Made by a program: the position numbers and the translations under genes. Below are positions 7,592-16,722 of a stretch of 64,000 nucleotides of DNA, one piece after another. How positions within the stretch are numbered: the first letter of the stretch is position 1; each line of letters starts with the position of its first letter. The stretch lies in contig CAZCUX010000013.1 in the NCBI GenBank assembly GCA_964502005.1, positions 62,001-126,000 of the forward strand, in the 5' to 3' direction. The notes beneath the pieces were generated by a model, which searched no databases, had not been told where the DNA came from, and worked only from the letters and a program-made list of their open reading frames with translations. This DNA comes from CAJWOS01 sp964502005 (GTDB taxonomy: Bacteria > Myxococcota_A > UBA796 > UBA2385).

Positions 7592-8230
7592 TCAGCGGGC
7601 ACCGAAGGCCGTAGCGACCTCGTGCGGTGCGACGACCACCTCTAAGTCGTCGCCCACCACCCGAACGGAATCGAGGGCGTCGAGCATACGGGCTGTCTTC
7701 GGGTGCCGCTTTCGCGCTTCGTCCAAATATTCGTTGGCTTGCAGCGACAAGTCGGCGTGTCCCCAGACGGCGCTGAGGTCCCAGCCCGAGACCTCGATGG
7801 ATTCTACTTCGAGTTGGGTGATGACGCCGTCTTCCATCTCGAAGGCGCCAGCGCGCAACAGCACATTTGCCCAGTCGTTGCCCACGCGCTCGGAGAGGGC
7901 GATGGTGACTTGACCGCGTGCGTCGATGTCGAGACGAAAACCGGTGAGCATGGGGTCGTGCCAGGGACGCAGCAACTGGGTCGCGTGGGGACCGTCAACC
8001 CGCGCACGCCCCGCCGTCTTGAGGACCTCAATGACCTTGTCGCGCATATGGGGGGCGAACTCTGCGTCGGCGGCGTCGAGGGGCACCGATTGCACGAGGG
8101 GATGGGAGACCAGAGTGGGGCGGCGGACGATGGCAAAGCTGGCGGCCATGGCACAAAACAACAACACAAACGCCATCGCGGACAAGATGGGGTGGTTGTG
8201 GGGGGAAGTCCTTGTCTTTCGCTGCTCCAC
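7592..8230 (-). CDS. Hypothetical protein with N-terminal membrane anchor
   Basis: A 212-residue protein I do not recognise. One hydrophobic segment at ~17-35 (MAFVLLFCAMAASFAIV) is either an uncleaved anchor or a signal, and the rest is probably periplasmic. The later part is acidic with mixed alpha/beta character (GFRLDIDARGQVTIALSERVG). The start is a GTG at 8230 with GGAGG a few bases upstream. A conserved-looking tail (LDALDSVRVVGDDLEVVV) ends the protein. It is divergent from the kinase at 8471, and the 240-bp gap between them holds no gene I can support. Function unknown. Confidence 0.65.
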   Translation of the reverse strand: MEQRKTRTSPHNHPILSAMAFVLLFCAMAASFAIVRRPTLVSHPLVQSVPLDAADAEFAPHMRDKVIEVLKTAGRARVDGPHATQLLRPWHDPMLTGFRLDIDARGQVTIALSERVGNDWANVLLRAGAFEMEDGVITQLEVESIEVSGWDLSAVWGHADLSLQANEYLDEARKRHPKTARMLDALDSVRVVGDDLEVVVAPHEVATAFGAR

Positions 8231-8470
8231 ACGCGCCTCCGTCGATTACCATAGCGAATAGGAGCTACGCGTGCAGCCGCGCCGGGTGTTCCGCGCCATG
8301 TTGCGGTTGGGTGTGTTGGCTCGTCCTGTCAGAAGGGGGGTAGACGAAGCGTGCAAAATGGGCGTTGAACGTCGCTTTTGGGGAGCGGAGGCCATTTCCT
8401 GTCGTCAAGGTCTTGTAGAATTTTCGAGAATAATTCGATACTCATGTTCATGATTGCGAATGAGGTCGAA

Positions 8471-9772
8471 ATGGCGCGGGACACTCACCGTGACTTGACG
8501 TGGGGGCTCGCGGCGTGCGCCGTAGGACTCGCGGCGCTCACGGCAGTTGTGCAGCCAGATGGCACCGTGGCGCTCCTTGTGCTCCCGTTGGTTGCCTCGC
8601 TCTGTGCGGTGGTGGTGGAGCGAATGGGCCTGCGCACCGCTGCAGGCGTGTTGTTGGCGCTCGGAATCGGGGCTGTGCCGTTGATTGGCGCCATGACGCA
8701 AGCGGATGGCGTCGGGCGCGGCGTAGAGCTTGTGTGGATGGTCAGTGGGCTGATGTGCGCGGGAATGGCGCTTCCCCTGTCGGCCTATTGTGGAATCGCG
8801 GTTGTGCTGTTGCTGGGCGAGGCGTTGGCGCTTGCTTGGAATCCGATGGTGGGACTGGCCGAAGCCTTGGGCGTAAGCATCGGGCTCGCGGTCGCGGCGA
8901 CCCTCATCGGGCTGCGGGCTTCGTGGAGTCGGTCGGCGCGCCGTCGGTATCGGGAGCTTCAGGTGGCCCACGACGAGGTGTGCGCTTTGGCACAGGCCCG
9001 CTTGGTGGAGATAGAGCAGTTCAAGCGGGCGCTGTCAGACTCCAACCAGCAGCTTGTCCACCAATCTCGTCTGGCCACCTTGGGCGAACTCACGGCGGGG
9101 ATTGTCCACGAACTCAACAATCCCCTCACGTCGGTGTTGTTGTCGGCAGAAGCACTGGCCGAAGACCCCCACCTCGACCCCGACGAAGCGGAAGATGCGC
9201 TGCGAACGTTGCTCACGGGGGCGCGGGCTTGTCAGGCCGTTGTCGAACGTGCGCTGGATTTCGGTCGCCTACAGCCGCGAGAGCCGCGCAAAATTGATGT
9301 TTCCGAGCTGGTCGACGATGCGGTGCGCTTGACGGCGAGCACGCTGCGGCGCGGCCGCGTGACGCTTTCGCTCGAAGCCCGTGAAGCTGCGGCGGTACTG
9401 ACCAATGATGTGCAGGTGGTGCAGATTCTCGTGAACCTTCTCAGCAACGCCTCCCATGCCTTGTATCCTTCGGGCGGGCGGGTCCGGGTTGCGTGGGGTG
9501 TCGATGGCGCGGATGTGTGGGTCGACGTGGTCGATGATGGGCCAGGTGTGCCTGAAGCGGCACGAGACATGATTTTTGCGCCGTTTTATACCTCGCGCCC
9601 GTCCCGCGGCGGCACCGGTTTGGGGCTGCCTATTTCGTTGTCGGTAGCACGGGACCTCGGTGGAACCTTGGTGTTGCTGCCCCGCTCTGCCGGCCAACGG
9701 GGGGCGTGGTTTCAGCTTCGCTTGCCCAAGGCCGAACACGCGGTGGAGGCGTCCCAGTCGGCCGTGGGTTGA
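8471..9772 (+). CDS. Membrane sensor histidine kinase
   Basis: A 433-residue kinase. About five or six hydrophobic segments fill residues ~10-160 with short loops and no obvious ligand domain, as in membrane-embedded sensors. A coiled linker (RRRYRELQVAHDEVCALAQARL) leads to HisKA with LGELTAGIVHELNNPLTSVL (H-box) and a HATPase domain (N-box ILVNLLSNASHAL, DDGPGVP, GGTGLGLPI). The start at 8471 was preferred over ATG codons near 8444 because GAGG lies 5 nt upstream. No response regulator is adjacent, so it is an orphan kinase. Confidence 0.88.
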   Translation: MARDTHRDLTWGLAACAVGLAALTAVVQPDGTVALLVLPLVASLCAVVVERMGLRTAAGVLLALGIGAVPLIGAMTQADGVGRGVELVWMVSGLMCAGMALPLSAYCGIAVVLLLGEALALAWNPMVGLAEALGVSIGLAVAATLIGLRASWSRSARRRYRELQVAHDEVCALAQARLVEIEQFKRALSDSNQQLVHQSRLATLGELTAGIVHELNNPLTSVLLSAEALAEDPHLDPDEAEDALRTLLTGARACQAVVERALDFGRLQPREPRKIDVSELVDDAVRLTASTLRRGRVTLSLEAREAAAVLTNDVQVVQILVNLLSNASHALYPSGGRVRVAWGVDGADVWVDVVDDGPGVPEAARDMIFAPFYTSRPSRGGTGLGLPISLSVARDLGGTLVLLPRSAGQRGAWFQLRLPKAEHAVEASQSAVG

Positions 9773-9946
9773 GGGACTGGCTGCGGATTTTCGACGTGGA
9801 CCCTGTTGGGTGGTCCCGCGCCGCGCGGTACGGACGTGCGCCCGTGGCCTTGGCGCATGGGGCATACTCGCGCCGTCTGTTGGCGGAGTCTCTCGAACGA
9901 CCAGAGCCCACGAGCAGCGCGCCCGAGCCGGGGCAGGAGAGTGCGG

Positions 9947-11728
9947 GTGTTGGACCGAATTCGCTGCTGGATGGAACATCGTCATTGGACGCGCTGGATG
10001 GTGCTCCTCGCGGTCCTGACCGCGTTGCCAAGCCTCACCGCGGGCTTTTTGGGCGACGACTGGGTCCATCGCGCGATGCTGCTTCACCGTCCACCATTCG
10101 ATTCAGCCGAATCGTGGCGCGACTTGTTTCGATTTCTTCAACCTGGACAGACAACGGACCTCATGGAGTCGCGTGGTTTGCTGAGCTGGTGGGCGGACCC
10201 CCAGGTCCACGCGGCGTTTTTTCGTCCGCTGACCGTGCTTACGCACCTCGTCGACTACCAACTTTGGCCCGACGTGCCATTGCTGCACCATCTGCACAGC
10301 CTCGTATGGGCTGCGGCCATGGTGGTTCTCGCCGTTCCGTTGTTCCGTAGCCAGAGCACCTCGGCGGTGGCCGCGGCGGTTGCGGTGCTGTTGGTGTCTA
10401 TCGAAGATGCCCATGTGGTGCCGATTGCCTGGCTGGCCAATCGAAATGCGCTCATCACGGCGGTTTTTGGCATTCTGTCGTTGCGCGCGTATCTGGCTTG
10501 GCGGGAACGTGGGGACGGGCGGTATTGGGGGGCATCCTTGCTCGCGCTCGGGGCCGCGTTGCTGGCGGGCGAAGCGGGTCTCGCGACCGTGGCGTGGATG
10601 GCGGCCCACGCACTGATTCACGAGCGGTCCTGGCGCGCGCGGGCCGTGGCCTTGGCGGGGCCGTTGGTGCTTGTCGTGGTGTGGCGGGTCGTCTACACCT
10701 GGATGGGCTATGGCGCGCACTCTTCGGGTCTGTATATCGACCCTGGCGCGACGCCGGGCCAGTGGGGCCTCACGATGGTCACGCGGCTCCCTTTGTTGGT
10801 CGCCGGCCAGTTGTTGCCGCTACCGCTCGATGTTTGGGCGGTATTGCCCGGTCCCGCCCAAAAGGTGACGGCGGCGGTGTGTGGTTTGGCGGTTGTGGCG
10901 CTGGTTCTGCTCGTTTGGCCAGTGCTGCGCGCGCGTGTGGCGGCGCGGACCTACGCATTGGCCATCTTGTTGGTGCTGGTGCCATTCACCGCGACATTTC
11001 CGATGGACCGCCTGTTGACGCTCTCGTCTTTGGCCGCGGCGGGCCTTATCGGTGAGGTCGTCGACCATTACGACCTATTGTCGGGCGTATGGCCGTCCTT
11101 GGGGCGCATGCGGCTGGCATTCTTGGGCTTGGTGTTGCTATGGAATGGGCCCGCGTCATTGGTGCTGCGCCCCCTGCGTATGGCGGCGACGCCGGCGATG
11201 GGGCTTGTGTTTGACCTCGCGGCGAACACCGCCCCCACCGACCCTGCGCTCGCTGACCAAACCCTCGTGTTTGTCCATGCCAACGACTTTTCCGCTATTT
11301 ATAGCTACGTCAAGCGCATTGCTTCGGATGACTACGGCCCGGCGCCTGCAGCCATCGGCCTGATGTCGACTTGGTGGACCGACGTAACGATTGTGCGCGA
11401 GGACGAGCGAACGCTGGTGCTCACGCCCGAGGGCGGATTTTTGGGGCGCTCGGTCGACCATTTGCTGCGGGACCCCCGCCTGTCGCCGTTTGCGCCGGGC
11501 GACGTGCTGCATCATCGGGCGTTTGACGTAGAAGTCCGCTCGGTAACGGAAGACGGACGGCCCGCAGTCGTCGCCTTTGCGTTCCCGGCACCCCTCGAAT
11601 CCCCGGCGGCGGGGCGATTGGTCACCCTGACCCGCGATGGGGTGGTGCCGTTTGCCCCTCCCGCGGTCGGGAGCAGCTTGACCCTTCGCTCGGTGCTCAA
11701 GCCGACCCGTGCGCAAGGGCGCGAATAG
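9947..11728 (+). CDS. Large multi-spanning membrane protein, GT-C glycosyltransferase-like
   Basis: A 593-residue protein with about ten membrane segments and a C-terminal soluble domain of ~150 residues. The first segment is followed by GFLGDDW, an acidic pair in the first external loop as in GT-C polyprenol-dependent glycosyltransferases. A FRPLTVLTHLVDYQLW stretch resembles that of Tmtc- or ArnT-like proteins. I chose the GTG at 9947 because GGAG is 7 nt upstream; ATG at 9971 is the alternative. A glycosyl-transfer role is inferred from topology and the DD motif only. Confidence 0.6.
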   Translation: MLDRIRCWMEHRHWTRWMVLLAVLTALPSLTAGFLGDDWVHRAMLLHRPPFDSAESWRDLFRFLQPGQTTDLMESRGLLSWWADPQVHAAFFRPLTVLTHLVDYQLWPDVPLLHHLHSLVWAAAMVVLAVPLFRSQSTSAVAAAVAVLLVSIEDAHVVPIAWLANRNALITAVFGILSLRAYLAWRERGDGRYWGASLLALGAALLAGEAGLATVAWMAAHALIHERSWRARAVALAGPLVLVVVWRVVYTWMGYGAHSSGLYIDPGATPGQWGLTMVTRLPLLVAGQLLPLPLDVWAVLPGPAQKVTAAVCGLAVVALVLLVWPVLRARVAARTYALAILLVLVPFTATFPMDRLLTLSSLAAAGLIGEVVDHYDLLSGVWPSLGRMRLAFLGLVLLWNGPASLVLRPLRMAATPAMGLVFDLAANTAPTDPALADQTLVFVHANDFSAIYSYVKRIASDDYGPAPAAIGLMSTWWTDVTIVREDERTLVLTPEGGFLGRSVDHLLRDPRLSPFAPGDVLHHRAFDVEVRSVTEDGRPAVVAFAFPAPLESPAAGRLVTLTRDGVVPFAPPAVGSSLTLRSVLKPTRAQGRE

Positions 11729-11833
11729 CAAAACGCCTGCGTGTTGGGCGGAGGCCAACGTACGCCCAGCGGCACGCGCGCCGAAGTCTGTGGTGATGCG
11801 CCGTCGGGCTGCACAAACGGAGGACCGGCGGCG

Positions 11834-14467
11834 CTATGCGGGGGGGCTGTCCCCGCGACCCTCATTCGGCAGCGCGTTCTCAATCCAGCGCTTGAGGTCG
11901 GAGCGGACCAGCGGCTTTGCCAAGACGGGCCGCTGGGTATTGTCGAGGGCCCGACGCACGGTGCTGCCGCGCGGCGCGCCTGTCATGAAGGTAAACCGAG
12001 AAGCCAAGGACGGGTCGCGGCGGGTCGCTTCGGTGAAGAACGAGGGGCCGTCCATGTCACCCATGAGTACGTCGGACAAGATGAGGTCGAACGACGACAC
12101 AGCCAGCGTCGCGAGCGCCTCTTCGCCGCCAATCGCGACGGTGACCTCGTGGCCGCGGAGGCTTCGGGCGATAGAGCGGGCCACGAGCGGCTCGTCATCG
12201 ACCACCAAAATGCGGATGCCGCTCTGGGTGGGCGTTTGTGCGCTTGCGGTGACGGCTTCGCGCGAAGACGGCAGCTCCACGGTAAAGGTTGTGCCTTGTC
12301 CGACAACCGAAGAGACCGTAATATTTCCTTGGTGGGCCTCGATAATGCTCCGGCAGACGGCCAAGCCGAGGCCGGTTCCTTTGCCGACGGTTCGCGTGGT
12401 GAAGAAGGGGTCGAAGATGCGGTTGAGGTTGGCTGCCGAAATCCCAACACCGTTGTCGATGAACTGAATCCGAACAGTGCTTGCTCTGTTTATACGCTTG
12501 GATGATTGCGTTACAGCGATTTTTACTTTGCCATCTGTTGTGTTTTCTTGCAAAGCCAGGAGCGCATTCACCAGTAGGTTCATGAAGACCTGGACAAGCT
12601 CCGAAGAGTGGCCCAGGACTTCTACGTCGGGGGGAACCTCGACCTCAATCGGAATGTTGGTGCGATTGGTCGTTCGGGCGAGCTCAAGGGATTGTTGGAT
12701 GACCTCGCGAACCTTGACCGTCGTTCGGTCGCCACCGAGGCGCTCGGGCGTTTGGGCGCGCGAAAGGGTCAATAGGCCGCGAATAATGCGTGCAATATGG
12801 GCAACGCCAGACATTGCCTCAGCCGCCGCTGCTTCGAGCTCGGAATCCCCTTGTTCGTTCATGACCTCGCGGAATGTTTCGAGGTGCATATTGATATAGG
12901 TCAAGGGGTTGTTGACTTCGTGGGCGATGCCTGCGGCAAGAGTGCCGACGCTGGCGAGGCGTGCGGAGTGGGTCGCGATCGCTTCTGCATTTCGCTGGTC
13001 GGTGATGTCGTGACGAATCACGATAATCCGCGCCAATTCGCCTTCTTCGATGACAGGCGTAGCCGTGGCGGCGTAAATGCGGCGGTTGCCGTCTTCGTTG
13101 GTGACCACCTCCCCGGACCAGACCTCGCCGGCGTTCATGCGGGCGTTGAGGAGGTTTCTTCGCTGGTCATTCCACAAGTTGGACCGTTTGCCAATTTCGG
13201 CGTCGTTGCCAAGCGCCGTGACCGCCGCAGGATTGACATACAAAATGTGGCCGTCCGCATCCAAAATCTCGACCAACTCGCCTATTTCGTTCCACGCAGC
13301 AGCGAGAGGCTGCATGCGTCGATTCGCACTTTCGAGGCTCTCGCGCAAGCTCCGGTTGTAGTGGTCGGAGTAGACGAGGCGGTTCAACATGCGCGACAGC
13401 GCTTGGCGAATGATGACCAGCTCGCGGGGACTCCACCAGGGGGGTGGGCCAAGCTCCACGCGCTTGTCGGGACTGCCGATGGTGTCGAGCAGGGCGACGG
13501 CCGATTGCAGTTCACGACTGGCGAATAGCGCGACGATTGCCGACAACAGCACGGCGAGGGAGACGAACCCCAGGATGCCTTGAATGGTGATGGTGCGGTT
13601 GGAGATGTCGTGGGTTGCGAGGGTCTCGACGGGCGTAGTGAGCCAAACCGCCCACTTTTGGGCTCCTACGGTGAGCGGGCTGCACGTTGCCCGCACTTCT
13701 TGGTTTCGGTCGTCGATGTCTGTGCGGGCCGTCTCCGTACACGGGGCGCTGTAGACCGTTTGGGGAGGCGCCAGCGTCATTTCGTCAAACAATGCCAGAG
13801 AGTCTACGATGACTTGATTATCGCCGTCGACGATGACGATGCGGGTGTCGGAGCGGGAGTTGGAGGCGAGCACCAAGGACCGCAAGCCGTCCAGTCGAAA
13901 GCCGCCCGTCACAAATCCCCGCAGCGAGCCGTCGTCGTGGAGAATCGGCAGCGCCAGCATGACATTGGGTACTTTGGACTGCCGCCCCATGAGCACCCGC
14001 GACCAAGCGGGCTTTCGCGTGCGCTTGAGCTCCGTGAAGTACTCGCGGTCGGAGTAGTTGGTGCCGGCGTGGGTGGCAGTGCCGTCGGCGCGTACTTTCG
14101 GGCTAAACAGCACGGAGACGCCGTCTGGCGTACCGAGGTAAATCGAGTCAAAGTTGCGGGATGCTTCGTATTGGGCGTCGAAAATCGGCTGAAGGACTTC
14201 TGGGTCCCACGTCTCAATCATCCCGGCCGTGGCCGCGGTAACTGCGAGCGAGCGCTGCTTGAGGTCAAGATAGCTGGCCATCGCCCGCGCGATTGCGGTG
14301 GCTCGGGCGGTGGCGCCGCGGTCGAACATCGCCTGGAGGTGGCTCCGTTGGTAGCCACTGGCGACCGGCGCCACCACGAGCATTGGCACAATTCCGAGGA
14401 CCAAGAAAGCAAGAAAGAGCAGCGCGCTCGTTGGGGGTCTTGCAATCGTTGGCCGAGGAAAATTCAA
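11834..14467 (-). CDS. Hybrid histidine kinase: CACHE-PAS-HisKA-HATPase-REC
   Basis: An 877-residue inner-membrane hybrid kinase. A first membrane segment at ~15-35 is followed by a large periplasmic dCACHE/PDC-like sensor (~40-285; FDSIYLGTPDG, GTNYSDREYFTELKRTRKPAWS), a second membrane segment (~290-315), a linker, and a PAS domain (~400-520; ILDADGHILYVNPAA). HisKA (GIAHEVNNPLTYI), HATPase (VFMNLLVNALLAL, DNGVGIS, GTGLGLAV) and a C-terminal receiver (ILVVDDEP, Asp in LILSDVLMG) complete it. The frame opens with a TTG at 14467 that overlaps the TGA of the upstream PEBP gene, indicating translational coupling. CACHE domains usually bind small organic ligands. No separate partner regulator is adjacent. 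Confidence 0.9.
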   Translation of the reverse strand: MNFPRPTIARPPTSALLFLAFLVLGIVPMLVVAPVASGYQRSHLQAMFDRGATARATAIARAMASYLDLKQRSLAVTAATAGMIETWDPEVLQPIFDAQYEASRNFDSIYLGTPDGVSVLFSPKVRADGTATHAGTNYSDREYFTELKRTRKPAWSRVLMGRQSKVPNVMLALPILHDDGSLRGFVTGGFRLDGLRSLVLASNSRSDTRIVIVDGDNQVIVDSLALFDEMTLAPPQTVYSAPCTETARTDIDDRNQEVRATCSPLTVGAQKWAVWLTTPVETLATHDISNRTITIQGILGFVSLAVLLSAIVALFASRELQSAVALLDTIGSPDKRVELGPPPWWSPRELVIIRQALSRMLNRLVYSDHYNRSLRESLESANRRMQPLAAAWNEIGELVEILDADGHILYVNPAAVTALGNDAEIGKRSNLWNDQRRNLLNARMNAGEVWSGEVVTNEDGNRRIYAATATPVIEEGELARIIVIRHDITDQRNAEAIATHSARLASVGTLAAGIAHEVNNPLTYINMHLETFREVMNEQGDSELEAAAAEAMSGVAHIARIIRGLLTLSRAQTPERLGGDRTTVKVREVIQQSLELARTTNRTNIPIEVEVPPDVEVLGHSSELVQVFMNLLVNALLALQENTTDGKVKIAVTQSSKRINRASTVRIQFIDNGVGISAANLNRIFDPFFTTRTVGKGTGLGLAVCRSIIEAHQGNITVSSVVGQGTTFTVELPSSREAVTASAQTPTQSGIRILVVDDEPLVARSIARSLRGHEVTVAIGGEEALATLAVSSFDLILSDVLMGDMDGPSFFTEATRRDPSLASRFTFMTGAPRGSTVRRALDNTQRPVLAKPLVRSDLKRWIENALPNEGRGDSPPA

Positions 14468-14988
14468 CGTCCGTACAAACCAGTAAGAGTTGCTTTGGCC
14501 AAGGTATGTCCATTGACCACAAATCCAACATATGATGCCGCAGCTCCCTCGGGAATATCCGGCAGTTTTTCCACGTCGAGTGCGTAGAGCGTAAAGTTGT
14601 AGTGGTGGTCACCGTGTCCGGGGGGAGGGCACGGACCCCCAAAGCCCTGCGCACCAAAGTCGGTCTTTGCTTGCCGCGCGCCTGCAGGCAAGGGGCCCGC
14701 GCTGCCTGCGCCGCGCGCGAGCTTGGTTTCGGAGGCGGGGATGTCGAACACGAGCCAGTGCCACCAGCCTGCGCCGCCGGTGGGGGCGTCGGGGTCGTGG
14801 ACCAGCACGGCATACGACTTGGTGCCTTCGGGTGCGCCGCTCCACGTGAGGGCCGGGGACTGGTTTTCGCCGGTGCAGCCAAAGCCGTTGAAGACGAAGG
14901 TATCTGCGAGCTTTTGGTTGGCGCTGAAGTCGGGACTCGTGAGGTCAAGCGCGGAGACGAGCGACAGCAAGGCCAGGGTCGGATTCAT
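14464..14988 (-). CDS. YbhB/YbcL-type PEBP (Raf-kinase-inhibitor-like) protein, probably secreted
   Basis: A 174-residue phosphatidylethanolamine-binding-protein family member. The signature includes SPALTWSGAPEGTKSYAVLVHDPDAPTG and WWHWLVFDIPASETKL, with a GPCPPPGHGDHHYNFTLYAL segment. The first ~15 residues (MNPTLALLSLVSALD) are weakly signal-like. The start ATG at 14988 follows GAGGGAGA. The last codon overlaps the TTG start of the hybrid kinase, so the two are one transcriptional and probably translational unit. Bacterial members have no settled function. The coupling suggests a ligand-binding accessory to the CACHE kinase, but this is inference. Confidence 0.88.
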   Translation of the reverse strand: MNPTLALLSLVSALDLTSPDFSANQKLADTFVFNGFGCTGENQSPALTWSGAPEGTKSYAVLVHDPDAPTGGAGWWHWLVFDIPASETKLARGAGSAGPLPAGARQAKTDFGAQGFGGPCPPPGHGDHHYNFTLYALDVEKLPDIPEGAAASYVGFVVNGHTLAKATLTGLYGR

Positions 14989-15094
14989 GGATTCTCCCTC
15001 CGGGAAAGGTGACAACGCGTGCGACCAAGATGTTCGTGGTCGACGCGTTATCCTTCCCCAATCGAGCGGTCGAAGCGAGGGAAAAATACCCTAT

Positions 15095-16654
15095 TTAGGG
15101 ACGCCAAATCCATATCTTATCCGGCACGGGTTCCGGTCCTAAACCGAATCTTGCGCGCGCCGGCTTGGCTCCCCCCCAGCCAGATTCGTGCGTAATCGCA
15201 TGAACCTGCCGCTGACCGCCAACACAGGCCTCTACGCGCGATCCCGGAGGGCCTTCGACTTCGAACGCGCCGTTTCGCGTGCATCCTTCAGCGCGAAAGA
15301 GCTTCGGAGGCCCGACGATATCAGTGATGAGAAGGTCGATTTTTCCGTCGTTGTCGAAGTCCGCGGGTACGATTGCGCGCCAGGAGCCAAGGGCGGAGAG
15401 TCCACGCGCCGTGGCTTCATTGACAAACTGGGGCGAAGTGGGGTTTCCTCGGTTCATCAGTAGGTGAAGTGGCGCATCGTAGGCATCCCGAAGTGCAGGG
15501 TCGGTGCTTTCGAGCCAAAAGTCACCCTCTGCAACGACGATGTCCATCCGTCCGTCATCATCGACATCGACGGCGACATTTCCCCATGCCATCGTGGGCA
15601 AGCCGGTCAGGGGGTCTGCGCCGATGGACTGGGCGATATCGGTGTATTTCCCGTTTTCATCGGGGGACAGCAGGTGGTTGGCACCGGTGGAGGCAACCAA
15701 AAGCTCGGGCAGGCCGTCGCCGTTGATATCTGCCGCATCGGCGCCCATACCGGAAATCGCCAAATCGCACGCACAGTCGATGTTGCGGGACGTGAAGGTT
15801 CCGCCTTCGTTTTCCCACAGCACATTGGGACCGAGCTCCGTGCCGAAGTCATTGACGGTATACACGTCGAGGTCGCCGTCAAGGTCGATGTCGATGACCA
15901 CCGAGTCGAAGCCTTGGCCGCCGCCATCGGGCAAGGGCAACTCTGTAGGGACAAAGGCCCCTGTACCATCCCCGAGACTGACGGTATCGGCCCGAGCGGA
16001 CGGTCCATCGGAATGGGAGCCGGAGCACGTCAGATGGAGGTCTATATAGCCGTCGCCGTCAAAGTCAGCGGGTGAGATAACAACGGGGACCGTGAGCGAG
16101 CCGTGATTGAAGAAGGTCGACCGAAAGGTGCCGCCTTCGTTCCATAAGATAAAACCGGGAGGACCGGCGCTAATGGCGTCGATGTCGCCGTCGCCGTCGA
16201 TGTCCGCCAACGCGACCGGTCCTTCGCCGCTGGTCTCGGGCAAGGAGGTCGCCGAGAAGCCTGTCGGCGAGCCCCGAAAGTACATGAGCGGGGCGCCTTT
16301 GTAGCCGAAGAGAATGTCGAGCCAGCCATCCTTGTCGAAGTCTTCAACGGCGGCGACGCCACCGCGGAGGTGTTCGGTGTTGGTAGGAGCATCGGGCGTG
16401 AAGCCCCATTCCGCCGCGACGTCGACGTAGGTGTAGCCGTCGTCCTCGGCGTCGGTGCATGCAGCCCAAGAGTCGGTCGGGGATACGAGAACGCCCCCCG
16501 TCGCCTCGGCGCGGGCCTGCAACGCGGTGGTGCAGGCGTCGGATTCCCCGGAGTTGCCGGAGTCTACGGGCGCAGAGTCACCCGTTGTGGGCGTCTTGCT
16601 TGGGGTAGACGTACAAGCGGCGAGGCAGAGCAAAATAAAATGGCGTGTGCGCAT
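15095..16654 (-). CDS. FG-GAP/VCBS-repeat lipoprotein with ASPIC/UnbV-like C-terminus
   Basis: A 519-residue secreted lipoprotein. The signal MRTRHFILLCLAAC ends in a lipobox, followed by a Thr/Ser/Asp/Gly linker. The body is a series of repeats with calcium-type loops (DFDKDGWLDI, DIDGDGDIDA, DFDGDGYIDL, DIDLDGDLDV, DINGDGLPEL, DVDDDGRMDI, DFDNDGKIDL), consistent with an integrin-alpha-like beta-propeller. The C-terminus (GPPGSRVEACVGGQRQVHAI) resembles ASPIC/UnbV. Surface display and adhesion or scaffold roles are typical, but the ligand is unknown. It is divergent from the membrane protein at 16723, with a 68-bp gap. Confidence 0.85.
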   Translation of the reverse strand: MRTRHFILLCLAACTSTPSKTPTTGDSAPVDSGNSGESDACTTALQARAEATGGVLVSPTDSWAACTDAEDDGYTYVDVAAEWGFTPDAPTNTEHLRGGVAAVEDFDKDGWLDILFGYKGAPLMYFRGSPTGFSATSLPETSGEGPVALADIDGDGDIDAISAGPPGFILWNEGGTFRSTFFNHGSLTVPVVISPADFDGDGYIDLHLTCSGSHSDGPSARADTVSLGDGTGAFVPTELPLPDGGGQGFDSVVIDIDLDGDLDVYTVNDFGTELGPNVLWENEGGTFTSRNIDCACDLAISGMGADAADINGDGLPELLVASTGANHLLSPDENGKYTDIAQSIGADPLTGLPTMAWGNVAVDVDDDGRMDIVVAEGDFWLESTDPALRDAYDAPLHLLMNRGNPTSPQFVNEATARGLSALGSWRAIVPADFDNDGKIDLLITDIVGPPKLFRAEGCTRNGAFEVEGPPGSRVEACVGGQRQVHAITHESGWGGAKPARARFGLGPEPVPDKIWIWRP

Positions 16655-16722
16655 GTCTCTATTCTACCGGCCGTTGATGCTTCTTGTATACCCGCACACC
16701 CCCAATCGGCATAGACACGCGT

